A stretch of 64,000 nucleotides of DNA from assembly GCA_038521625.1 (NCBI GenBank), contig JBCBKP010000005.1, forward strand, positions 72,141 to 136,140, written 5' to 3'. The notes under the pieces were generated by a model. It saw nothing but the letters and a program-made list of their open reading frames with translations. It had not been told where the DNA came from and searched no databases. How positions within the stretch are numbered: position 1 is the stretch's first letter; every line of letters begins with the position of its first letter. This document shows positions 28,421 through 37,820 of this stretch, in pieces. The position numbers and the translations under genes were made by a program. The DNA is from JBCBKP01 sp038521625 (lineage in GTDB: Bacteria; Planctomycetota; Phycisphaerae; Phycisphaerales; UBA1924).

Positions 28421-28889
28421 GGTTGCGTTCCTCGTGCTTGTCGGTCAGGCGGAGCTCGGGCTGTTCGTCGTCGGGGCTTGTCGGCCTCATGGTCTGGGCG
28501 GCGTAGCGCTCGCGCTGCATCTCGGCGATGGCGGAGCGGGCGCGGACGAGCTCTTCGCGGAGCTCTGCCCTGGCGCTCCGGGCGATGCGGTAGCTGTTGA
28601 CCATGTCGATGCCGGCGAGGACGAGGGAGATGAAGAGCAGCCCGATGCAGACGAACCAGGTCAGCGCGAAGACGCGCGGGCCGCCGGGGGTCGCGACGCT
28701 GAAGGCGAAGACGAGCATCGGCGTCAGGATCATGAGGACGACGTTGTTGACGGCGCGGATGCGGACGCGGCTTACGGGCAGGTCGTGGGCGGCGGAGCGC
28801 AGCGCGGTCAGGTGGCCGGCGAGGATCAGGAGGACGATCATCGCGAGCGGTGCCGTGAACCAGATCGGGATGGCGGGTCCGGCGTTCAC
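28410..28889 (-). CDS. Small multi-spanning membrane protein of the lpxK operon
   Basis: 159 residues with three predicted membrane helices (about 8-28 WFTAPLAMIVLLILAGHL; 45-65 NNVVLMILTPMLVFAFSVA; 73-93 FALTWFVCIGLLFISLVLAG). A charged, probably coiled C-terminal tail follows (RSARAELREELVRARSAIAE). I do not recognise a family. It is the first gene of the operon with lpxK and hldE, overlapping lpxK by 11 bases, which suggests an envelope role. It starts 100 bases downstream of rpsA on the same strand, but a strong terminator separates them. Confidence 0.75.
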   Translation of the reverse strand: MNAGPAIPIWFTAPLAMIVLLILAGHLTALRSAAHDLPVSRVRIRAVNNVVLMILTPMLVFAFSVATPGGPRVFALTWFVCIGLLFISLVLAGIDMVNSYRIARSARAELREELVRARSAIAEMQRERYAAQTMRPTSPDDEQPELRLTDKHEERNRDD

Positions 28890-28929
28890 GGGGCCACTCT
28901 AAGGAGGAGGAGCCGGTTCGTCCTCGAAC

Positions 28930-28963
28930 GAAAGAAGGCCCGGGCGGTCGGTGCCCGGGCCTT
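28930..28963 (-). terminator. Rho-independent terminator of rpsA
   Basis: A perfect 11-base stem, aaggcccgggc (28935-28945) with gcccgggcctt (28953-28963), loop of 7. On the minus strand it is followed by CTTTCG after the paired TT. It lies 27 bases after the rpsA stop codon. Confidence 0.85.
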
Positions 28964-28990
28964 CGGTGTGTCGGGATCGGCTGGGCTCGA

Positions 28991-30754
<1,764 letters not shown>

Positions 30755-31157
30755 CCTGTTCCTTCGTGTGCCGCCGGCTCTGGAGAGCTGCCGGTCGGCG
30801 GCGCGGTCGGCTCGGGCCCGATCGGGGAGGGCCGTTCCGTCTTCCGCGCCGAGCCCCGGGCGGTGACGCCCGCGGCCGCCCCTTCGGGGCCGCTCGGTCC
30901 TGGTTCGAACGGCCGCGGCACGCGCCGCCGCCGTCCCGATCGGGCGAACGATAGGCGCACTCGAACCGAACTCGGGGCGTTGAAAGACCGATGGGGAGGG
31001 GTGAAAGCGTTTCCGGCGGGGCGTACCGTACCGGCGCTGCGGGGAACCGCCCTGGGCGGGGCGGTCGGAATCACACCGGGAGATGGACGCGGGGCGGTTT
31101 CGGCCCGATGATTCCCCTTCGCAAGTCCGTATGGCCGCTTCCGACGAGGGAGACTCG
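30755..31157. other. Intergenic region between divergent rpsA and glutamate dehydrogenase
   Basis: 403 bases with no convincing gene. It must hold the promoters of both flanking genes. The half nearest rpsA is very G+C-rich with several short complementary stretches (for example gcccc-ttc-ggggc near 30881), so rpsA probably has a structured leader. The plus side contains TTGAAA (30988) and the minus strand a TATCGT-like box near 30950. Neither has a convincing partner hexamer. Confidence 0.5.
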
Positions 31158-32552
31158 ATGACCACCATGAGCTCTGATCCGGCGTCCGAAACCCAAACAA
31201 CTCCGAACGGCGAGTTTGTGCGTCACGCCATCATGGAGGAGCTCGATTTCCCGACGGACCCAAACAACCTCTATTCGCAGTGTGTGTCGCACATGCTGCG
31301 CGCGGCCGACCTGATCGATCTGAAGCACCGCGTGCGGATCATCCTGGCGCAGCCGAAGAACGAGGTGATGGTGCACTTCCCCGTCCGGATGGACGACGGG
31401 CATCACCGGCTCTTCAAGGGCTACCGGGTGCAGCACAACAACGCGCTCGGCCCGTACAAGGGCGGCATCCGGTTCCACCACGACGTTCGGCTGGACGACG
31501 TCAAGGCGCTGGCGCTGCTGATGACGATGAAGACAGCGCTGGTGCGCATTCCATACGGCGGCGGCAAGGGCGGCGTGAAGGTGACGCCGCGCGATCACAG
31601 CGACGGCGAGATCGAGCGGATCTCGCGCCGGTTCATGAGCGCGATCAGCCACATGATCGGCCCCGACTACGACATCCCGGCGCCGGACGTCGGGACGAAC
31701 AGCCAGATCATGGCGTGGATGGCCGACACCTACATGATGGGCCAGGACTCGAACGCGCAGGACGGCCTGCGGGTCGTGACCGGCAAGCCGCTGGAGTTCG
31801 GCGGCTCGGCGGGGCGCGAGAAGGCGACCGGTCAGGGCGTGGCGGACGTGCTGGCGGAGATGCTGCCGGGCATCGGGATCCCGCTGCAGGGCATGCGGGC
31901 CGTGCTGCTGGGCTTCGGTAATGTGAACAGCTGGGCCGGGCGGATCCTGCAGGACATGGGCGCGAAGATCATCGCGGTGATGGACCACACGGGGGCGCTG
32001 CGGAACGACCACGGGCTCGACTGCCACGACCTCTCGGAGTACGCGGCCCGTACGGGCGGCATCACCGGCTATGAGAACGAGCCGAGCAGCACGGGCGCGG
32101 GCACGCAGTCCGAGGCGGGCGCCGAGGCGATCGACGAGGACACGTTCTACGCGACCGAGTGCGACGTGTTCATCCCCGGTGCGCTCGAGCAGATGATCAA
32201 GCCCAAGCAGGCGGAGCTGCTGCGGTGCAAGGTCGTGGCCGAGGCGGCGAACGCGCCGACGACGCCGGCGGGCGACCGGGTGCTGGAGCAGCGCGGGATC
32301 GAGATCATCCCGGCGATCCTGGCGAACTCGGGCGGCGTGACGGTGTCGTACTTCGAGTGGCTGCAGAACAAGTCGAGCGTGACTTGGGACGCGGCGCACG
32401 TGGACCGTGAGCTGAACCGGCACATGTGCGTGGCGGCACGGCGGACGCTGAGCGCGCGTGCCCGCTACGACTGCGACCTGCGGACGGCGTCGTTCGCCGC
32501 GGCGCTGGAGCACATCGGCAAGGTGTACAAGCTCCGCGGGATCTTCCCGTAA
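31158..32552 (+). CDS. Glutamate dehydrogenase (Glu/Leu/Phe/Val dehydrogenase family)
   Basis: 464 residues. The N-terminal dimerisation/catalytic domain contains KGYRVQHNNALGPYKGGIRF (the substrate-binding K-G-G-I-R-F block), MKTALVRIPYGGGKGGVK with the catalytic lysine region, and APDVGTNSQIMAWM. The Rossmann domain has the nucleotide motif GFGNVNSWAG followed by an acidic-free strand end, so NAD/NADP preference is not decided. The C-terminal part shows AEAANAPTTPAGD and NSGGVTVSYFEWLQN, both family hallmarks. I chose the ATG at 31158, after GAGGGAG; an upstream ATG at 31083 lacks a Shine-Dalgarno. It interconverts glutamate and 2-oxoglutarate plus ammonia, complementing glutamine synthetase III at 4.6 kb. 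Confidence 0.94.
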   Translation: MTTMSSDPASETQTTPNGEFVRHAIMEELDFPTDPNNLYSQCVSHMLRAADLIDLKHRVRIILAQPKNEVMVHFPVRMDDGHHRLFKGYRVQHNNALGPYKGGIRFHHDVRLDDVKALALLMTMKTALVRIPYGGGKGGVKVTPRDHSDGEIERISRRFMSAISHMIGPDYDIPAPDVGTNSQIMAWMADTYMMGQDSNAQDGLRVVTGKPLEFGGSAGREKATGQGVADVLAEMLPGIGIPLQGMRAVLLGFGNVNSWAGRILQDMGAKIIAVMDHTGALRNDHGLDCHDLSEYAARTGGITGYENEPSSTGAGTQSEAGAEAIDEDTFYATECDVFIPGALEQMIKPKQAELLRCKVVAEAANAPTTPAGDRVLEQRGIEIIPAILANSGGVTVSYFEWLQNKSSVTWDAAHVDRELNRHMCVAARRTLSARARYDCDLRTASFAAALEHIGKVYKLRGIFP

Positions 32553-32586
32553 GGCGGGGCGGCTTCGTTAACTAGGGACTCCCCTA

Positions 32587-32638
32587 CGCCCGCCGCGAGG
32601 CGGGTGTTTTGTTGCGCAAAGCCTGCGAGCAGCAGGCT
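32587..32638 (+). terminator. Tandem hairpins after glutamate dehydrogenase
   Basis: Hairpin 1: cgcccgcc (32587-32594), loop GCGA, ggcgggtg (32599-32606) followed by TTTTGTT, a good rho-independent terminator. Hairpin 2: agcctgc (32620-32626) with gcaggct (32632-32638), followed by CTTTG. Confidence 0.7.
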
Positions 32639-32902
32639 CTTTGAAATTAGAGCACTGATGCTCGCCCGGATTCACAAACACTTGTTCTTGAAACAGGACA
32701 TCCGGAAGCGCGATCTTGTTTGAGGTGGGACAGCGGGTTGCGCGGATGCGCGGCGCGTTGCGCTCGACGCGTGATTAGAGAATCAATCCCGCCCCTGAAC
32801 CGGCTGGGAATCACACGGGTACAAGGTGGCGGGACACAGGGCTGTGCCGGCGTTGTCGCGATGGGTTGACGGGCCGCGCGGCCGCAACATCGGAGATCAC
32901 GG
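32639..32902. other. Intergenic region before the dockerin-tailed protein
   Basis: With the tandem hairpins this gap totals about 350 bases. Its sequence is more A+T-rich than its neighbours. TTGAAA at 32688 is the best -35-like box on plus, but no good -10 follows at 16-18 bases. GGAG at 32891 serves as ribosome site for the ATG at 32903. I see no other gene here. Confidence 0.4.
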
Positions 32903-35596
32903 ATGCATTTGGAGAAGGTTTTCGGCAAGGCCGGCGCGATCGCTGCGCTCGCGGGGACGAGCATGGCGCTGGGGCAAGACACGCCGCGTGTCATCTGGGA
33001 GGCGGTCGCCGAGGCGATCCCGTACGTGCTGCCGACGACGTCCTCGATCTACACCGGGAAGGACGCGATCCCGGGATTCGTCGCGGCCAATGCGCCGGCG
33101 AAGTCGCGTGTGCCGCTGCCGCCGGACGGACTCGGGAACCCGCGCGACGGATTCATCGTCAAGTTCCCGGATCGGTCGTCGGACTCGCAAGCCCTTGATC
33201 TTGAGTTCAGGCCTTCGGTAATCGCGCCCGACGGCTGGGTGTATTTCCTCGCTGATGTGAAGGAAGACCCGTCTGTCGAGGGCACTCCGACGCGAGGGCT
33301 GTATCGCGTCCCGCAGACGACGATCGGCGCAGCGGCCGCGGGGACACCGCCCGTCAGTGTGGTCACACCGGAGCTGGTCGCGTATGAAGGGATGACGGTC
33401 GCGCTCGGGGGCGGGACGGCCACGCTGCAGGAGCTGCCGCGGATGCGGGACCTCCGCCTTGCGAACGATGGCGCCTACGCGTATGAGGTCGAGACCTTCG
33501 ACCCCGCGACGGGCCGCTTCCGCCCGTCGATCGTAAGCAATGTCGACAGCCCGACAGATCCGCCCGAGATCATCGCCCAGCAGGAGAACAGCTCCTCGGC
33601 ACCGTCGCCGGCGGACGTGAACGTCGTCATCAACGCGCTGGACAACAACGCCGAGGTTGTGCTCGATGGGTCGGGCAACAGGCCGATCGGCCTCTGGATG
33701 ACGCCGGAGGGGAAGATTGCGATCCCGGTCGAGTTCGTCCGCGGCTCGAACGTCGGGAGCCAGTGGAACGACATTCTCATGCGCTTCCCGGGAGCGACGC
33801 CGATGTATCGCTTCCTCGGCCGGGATGTGCCGAATTCGCCCACCGCCGCCGCGCCTGATCTCCCGGTCGGCTTCTCGGCCCCGGTCACGGCGAGCGGTGC
33901 GTCGCCGAACCTGATCAACCAGGGCGATCTTGACTCGAACATCAACGCTTCGTTCTCGGACCGGCACTTTGCGTACATCGAACGGCTCCGCCTCGACAGC
34001 TCGTTCTTCCCGTTCATTCACAGGAGTCAGACGCCGGGATCGTCCAGTTCGATGATCGAAGGACTCACCGGTGCTCCCAGGGAGTACTTGGCGGCGTTCC
34101 CCGCTGCACTCGTTCCGGTGAGTGACTTCTTCCGATTGAGTACGCTTCAGGTCGACCGGTCGCTCTCGATTGCTCCCGTGCGGCAGTCGAGCGAGGTCGG
34201 GAGCGGCGGTTCGGTCGATCTGTCGGGGGAGCAGTCGCACATCGCATACTCGTGGACATTCGCATCCTCGAACGCCACGTTTGATTTCGATCGAGCTCGG
34301 ACACCGGCCATCTATGTCGAGGACGTGACGATCTTCGAGTCGGAAGCGTTTAATTCGCTGGCCCTGCCGCCGATTAACCGTGCAAATCTGAGCCGTGGGT
34401 TCGCGGGCGTGCTCGATCTAGAGGTGAAGGGGCAGTTCACCGGCCCCCCGGGCTCGACGACGCCGGACCGCGGTACGGGTGTGTTGCGCGCCGGTAGCGA
34501 GAGCGACGGCGCGTTCGCCACCGTCGCGCGGATCCTCGGCCCGATCGCTGTGTCCAGCCAGGACGAGGCCGCGCAGACCGAGTCGCTGATCTCGCTGACA
34601 CGGAACTTCTCCGGCATCTCGGTCTACGCGACGGCGGATCTGAACGTGGCGGTTCCGGGAGAGGACAACAATGGTTTCCAGTTCTTCCCGCCCGCGGGTC
34701 AAACGTCCGCCACAGTACCGAACCCGCGGCCGGTCTCGACCAATCAGAGTCGCGTGCTGTTGCGGTGGGACAACGCAGAAGGCAATTGTGACCCCGCAGA
34801 TCCGGACTGCGTTCTCGATCCCAGAGGTTGGTTCATCATCGCGGGCGACGGCGTCGATCGTGAGATCCGGTTCAACACCGATCCGGTGACCGATACGGGC
34901 ACGCCGCAGTGGGGTCTGGGCGAGGGCCTGGCCGTCAACGCCACGGACGAGGCGATCTTCCGGGCGTTCGAGCCCTTCCCCGACACGAGCTCCGGCACGC
35001 AGCTCGGCGGGGCATCGCCGCACGACACGATCCTCTACTACACCGAGGATTTGGTGACGCCGGTCATCCTTCTGCAGGAGGACCTCGCGCAGAACCCCTC
35101 TGATCCCGACGATCCGATGGGCGGGCGGGACGAGAACCGGATCCTGGTCTATCGCCCGCAGATCGAGACTCCGATGGGTGGTTCGCCGACGCTGGTGTTC
35201 CCGGTCGAGTCGGTCGCGGTGCCCGAGTTCCAGCTCTTCGGGTCGGACGGCAGGCCCGGCTCGAACCAGAGGCGGGCGAATCGATTCCGGAGCACCTCGG
35301 ACGGGTTGCCGCTCGCCTGGAACGACCGCAGAGAGCTGGTTGTGAACGCCGAAACCGTGACGCAGTTTGGCAGCGCCGTGCCGGTGACGGAAGCTGTCCT
35401 CCGCGGCTCGTTCCGGCCCGGAACCGCCGATGTTGCCGTGCCGTTCGGCGTCGTGAGTCAGCTGGACGTCCAGGTGTTCACGAATGCGTGGTTTGCGCAG
35501 GATCCGCTCGCGGATGTCGCCACGCCGTTTGGGGTCTACACCCAGGCTGACGTGACGGCGTTCACGCTGGCTTGGCAGGCGGCGCAAACGCCCTAA
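32903..35596 (+). CDS. Large secreted protein with C-terminal GC-type dockerin-like domain
   Basis: 897 residues. A signal peptide spans about 1-24 (FGKAGAIAALAGTSMALGQ). The long middle part is beta-rich, with many Asp/Asn/Thr turns, few cysteines and repeated phrases on data-like ordering; I recognise no enzyme motif. The last 60 residues contain a duplicated unit: ADVAVPFGVVSQLDVQVFTN and ADVATPFGVYTQADVTAFTL. This matches the A-D-L-A-x-P-F-G-V-L-x-F-x-D-V pattern of the 'GC-type dockerin' tails of Phycisphaerae secreted proteins. Such tails are thought to anchor proteins at the surface or in complexes. The start is the ATG at 32903, with GGAG 8 bases upstream. Codon choice is somewhat less G+C-biased than in flanking genes. 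It is monocistronic and convergent with the amidotransferase gene. Confidence 0.8.
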   Translation: MHLEKVFGKAGAIAALAGTSMALGQDTPRVIWEAVAEAIPYVLPTTSSIYTGKDAIPGFVAANAPAKSRVPLPPDGLGNPRDGFIVKFPDRSSDSQALDLEFRPSVIAPDGWVYFLADVKEDPSVEGTPTRGLYRVPQTTIGAAAAGTPPVSVVTPELVAYEGMTVALGGGTATLQELPRMRDLRLANDGAYAYEVETFDPATGRFRPSIVSNVDSPTDPPEIIAQQENSSSAPSPADVNVVINALDNNAEVVLDGSGNRPIGLWMTPEGKIAIPVEFVRGSNVGSQWNDILMRFPGATPMYRFLGRDVPNSPTAAAPDLPVGFSAPVTASGASPNLINQGDLDSNINASFSDRHFAYIERLRLDSSFFPFIHRSQTPGSSSSMIEGLTGAPREYLAAFPAALVPVSDFFRLSTLQVDRSLSIAPVRQSSEVGSGGSVDLSGEQSHIAYSWTFASSNATFDFDRARTPAIYVEDVTIFESEAFNSLALPPINRANLSRGFAGVLDLEVKGQFTGPPGSTTPDRGTGVLRAGSESDGAFATVARILGPIAVSSQDEAAQTESLISLTRNFSGISVYATADLNVAVPGEDNNGFQFFPPAGQTSATVPNPRPVSTNQSRVLLRWDNAEGNCDPADPDCVLDPRGWFIIAGDGVDREIRFNTDPVTDTGTPQWGLGEGLAVNATDEAIFRAFEPFPDTSSGTQLGGASPHDTILYYTEDLVTPVILLQEDLAQNPSDPDDPMGGRDENRILVYRPQIETPMGGSPTLVFPVESVAVPEFQLFGSDGRPGSNQRRANRFRSTSDGLPLAWNDRRELVVNAETVTQFGSAVPVTEAVLRGSFRPGTADVAVPFGVVSQLDVQVFTNAWFAQDPLADVATPFGVYTQADVTAFTLAWQAAQTP

Positions 35597-35618
35597 GTGG
35601 TATCGACGATGATTCTGA

Positions 35619-35645
35619 TCCCCCGCGGGCCAACGCCCGCGGGGG
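35619..35645. terminator. Long G+C-rich hairpin between convergent genes
   Basis: cccccgcgggc (35620-35630) pairs perfectly with gcccgcggggg (35634-35644), loop CAA. It lies between the dockerin-tailed protein (+) and the amidotransferase (-). No T-run follows on either side. Confidence 0.6.
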
Positions 35646-35664
35646 GCATTCAAGCTCGGTCTGT

Positions 35665-36339
35665 TCAGACCGTCGCGGCGCCCATCGCCAGGAAGTTGGC
35701 GAGGAGCTTCGGGCCGTCCTTGGTCAGGAAGCTCTCGGGGTGGAACTGCACGCCCTCGAGCGGCGCCTTGGATGGGTCGGCCCAGACGCGGCGGAGGCCC
35801 ATGACGACCTCGGTGCCGTCCGGGTCTTTGCAGGTGGCGCTGACGAGCCAGCCGTCGGTCTCCGCGCTGCCCTCGAGGGCGCCCGGCGGCGGCGGAGGGA
35901 CGTCGGCCATGCGGACGACGAGGCTGTGGTAGCGGGTGGCCGTGAAGGGCCTGGGCAGGCCGGCGAAGACGCCGAGGCCGTCGTGGTTCACCTCGCTGGT
36001 CTTGCCGTGCATGATCGTCGGGTGGCGTGTGACGGGCATGCCGTGGAGGTCGGCGATGCACTGGTGTCCGAGGCAGACACCGAGGACCGGGACGCGTCCG
36101 GCGAAGCGTTCGACGATCTGGGCGGAGACGCCGGCCTCGGTGGGCGTGCATGGGCCGGGGGAGACGATGACGTGGGTCGGGCCGCGGCCGTCGTCGAGGC
36201 GCTCGGCCTCGTCGGGGGAGATCTGGTCGTTGCGGAGGACGACGAGATCGCGGCCGGGCTCGAGGTCGGGGTCGAGCTCGCCGAGGCGCTGGACGAGGTT
36301 CCAGGTGAACGAGTCGTAGTTGTCGATCAGGAGGATCAC
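35665..36339 (-). CDS. Glutamine amidotransferase subunit of anthranilate/aminodeoxychorismate synthase (TrpG/PabA type)
   Basis: 224 residues, class I glutamine amidotransferase. It begins with the hallmark LLIDNYDSFTWNLVQ. The oxyanion strand is SPGPCTPTEAG, the nucleophile elbow GVCLGHQ supplies the catalytic Cys, and VQFHPES supplies the catalytic His with the following Glu. It feeds ammonia to chorismate for tryptophan or folate synthesis. The sequence does not separate TrpG from PabA, and one protein often serves both. The large TrpE/PabB subunit is not adjacent. A GTG at 36339 is the only start consistent with the family N-terminus; no strong Shine-Dalgarno is visible. Confidence 0.92.
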   Translation of the reverse strand: MILLIDNYDSFTWNLVQRLGELDPDLEPGRDLVVLRNDQISPDEAERLDDGRGPTHVIVSPGPCTPTEAGVSAQIVERFAGRVPVLGVCLGHQCIADLHGMPVTRHPTIMHGKTSEVNHDGLGVFAGLPRPFTATRYHSLVVRMADVPPPPPGALEGSAETDGWLVSATCKDPDGTEVVMGLRRVWADPSKAPLEGVQFHPESFLTKDGPKLLANFLAMGAATV

Positions 36340-36370
36340 GGCGGAAGGTTAGTCCCGCCGGGCGTGGTGC

Positions 36371-37168
36371 TTATGCGGCGAAGGCGCGGGTGCCGGCGAC
36401 GCCGTCGCGGGTGACGTAGAAGAACTCGCTGCTGATCGGGTAGGGCAGGCGCTGGTGGTCGTCGACGACGCGCTGGCGGATGCGGTCGACGAACTGGGGC
36501 GGGCCCTGGCTGATGGCGACGAGCATGTCGCGGGCGGGGGTGGCGACGAGAAAGTCGCCGCCGAGCTTGGGCGCGAGTCGGAAGTAGATGTCGTCGAGGA
36601 GGAGGCGGGCGGCGTCGTAGCCGTCCTGCTCGGCGATGATGACGGCGCGTCCGCCCTCTCGGCTCTCGACGATGCGGAGGTCGAGGTCGGGGGAGTAATC
36701 GGCGAGGTTGTCGCGTGCGATCTCGTCGAGGTCGTCCATGGAGACGCCCCAGCGGACGACCTGGTCGGTGGTGATGCTGACGGTCATCTGGGGGAGGTCG
36801 GTGACGAAGACGATGACGGTGTCGTTGACGTAGGGGACGTGGGCGACCATTTCGCGGTTGAGGTGCTCGAAGATGCCGAGTGGCTGGACGCGCGGCATGA
36901 TGCGCGGGCGTGCGAACTCGAGGGGCATGTCGGCGAGGTCGAGGGCGTCTCCGGAGAAGAGCTGGTCGAGGAAGTGCTCGACGATCTCCTGGCCGCGTGC
37001 GGGCTCGTGGGCGACCATGCGGGAGAGGTTGTCGAGGTCGAGGCGGCGTCCGTTGACGAGCAGCTCTCGCGGGCCGACGAGGTTGATGTCGTAGTCGGGC
37101 TGCATCCGGCGGAGCAGGCCGGCGACTGTTTCCGCGAACGCCTCGGGCTCTTGCGGCATGTGGGACAT
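36371..37168 (-). CDS. DUF1444 family protein
   Basis: 265 residues with the pattern of the DUF1444 (YtpQ-like) family: PRIMPRVQPLGIF, VIVFVTDLPQMTVSITTDQVVRWG (in two parts), DGYDAARLLLDDIYFRL and GDFLVATPARDMLVA. The biochemical function of this family is unknown. It is probably cytoplasmic, as there is no signal peptide or membrane helix. The ATG at 37168 has GGAG 7 bases upstream; a GTG at 37171 immediately precedes it. It ends 31 bases before the trpG/pabA-type gene on the same strand and may be cotranscribed with it. Confidence 0.85.
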   Translation of the reverse strand: MSHMPQEPEAFAETVAGLLRRMQPDYDINLVGPRELLVNGRRLDLDNLSRMVAHEPARGQEIVEHFLDQLFSGDALDLADMPLEFARPRIMPRVQPLGIFEHLNREMVAHVPYVNDTVIVFVTDLPQMTVSITTDQVVRWGVSMDDLDEIARDNLADYSPDLDLRIVESREGGRAVIIAEQDGYDAARLLLDDIYFRLAPKLGGDFLVATPARDMLVAISQGPPQFVDRIRQRVVDDHQRLPYPISSEFFYVTRDGVAGTRAFAA

Positions 37169-37549
37169 CACGCGTCTCCGACCCTTTCAACCGCGGTGAG
37201 GCCGCGGCGATTCCACCGGGGCGGCGTGCCCCGTGCCTCCGTCCTGAATGCCCCGATCCCGCACGAGCGGACCGAGAACCGGCCCGTCATCGGCCACCCT
37301 GTACGCACGCCGCAGCGCACGGTTCGAGTCGGGGGGATGGCGGATCGGTCTGGGACGGTGCCCCGCCGTGTTTTCGGGTCCGCGGGTCGGGTGTGCGGGG
37401 GCGCGGGGGCCGTTCGCGTTTTGGTCGATCGCCGGAGGGGGCGGGCGAGACTCGGGGAGGGGTGTCGGCTACACTCGCGGTCTCGACCGGCGGACCGAGC
37501 CCGTCGGTGGACCCGGGCATGACGCCCGCGGGCAAGCGGAGAACCCAGC
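37169..37549. other. Intergenic region before acpP
   Basis: 381 bases without a convincing gene. Near its right end on plus lies a candidate promoter (37447-37475) for acpP-fabF. Short plus ORFs here are Gly/Arg-rich shadows. Confidence 0.45.
37447..37475 (+). promoter_or_regulatory. Candidate promoter of acpP-fabF
   Basis: GAGACT (-35, 37447-37452, three of six consensus bases), a 17-base spacer, then TACACT (-10, 37470-37475, four of six). It would give a leader of about 70 bases before the GTG at 37550. Confidence 0.35.
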
Positions 37550-37798
37550 GTGACCGAGCAAGACATCGAGTCGAAGGTGATCGATATCGTGGCCGAGCAA
37601 CTCGGCCAGGACAAAGCCAAGATCTCGCGTGCGACGCACTTCGTGGACGATCTGAACGCGGACAGTCTTGACCAGGTCGAGCTGGTGATGGAGTTCGAGG
37701 ACGAGTTCGAGACCTCGATCCCGGACGACCAGGCCGAGAAGCTGAAGACCGTGGGCGAGGCGATCGACTTCATCAAGCAGGCCCACGGCCTCGCCTGA
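37550..37798 (+). CDS. acpP: Acyl carrier protein
   Basis: 82 residues, acidic, with the four-helix ACP pattern. The 4'-phosphopantetheine attachment serine is in NADSLDQVELVMEFEDEF (DSL motif, Ser about 39). It carries growing acyl chains in fatty acid synthesis. The GTG at 37550 follows GGAGAA (37538-37543). fabF follows 22 bases downstream on the same strand, the usual acpP-fabF order. fabD and fabG are not here. Confidence 0.96.
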   Translation: MTEQDIESKVIDIVAEQLGQDKAKISRATHFVDDLNADSLDQVELVMEFEDEFETSIPDDQAEKLKTVGEAIDFIKQAHGLA

Positions 37799-37820
37799 GC
37801 CGCTTGGCGCCAAGCAGATT

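Noticed and set aside
31083..31157. N-terminal extension of glutamate dehydrogenase
   Set aside because: No ribosome site before 31083; the ATG at 31158 has GAGGGAG and fits the family.
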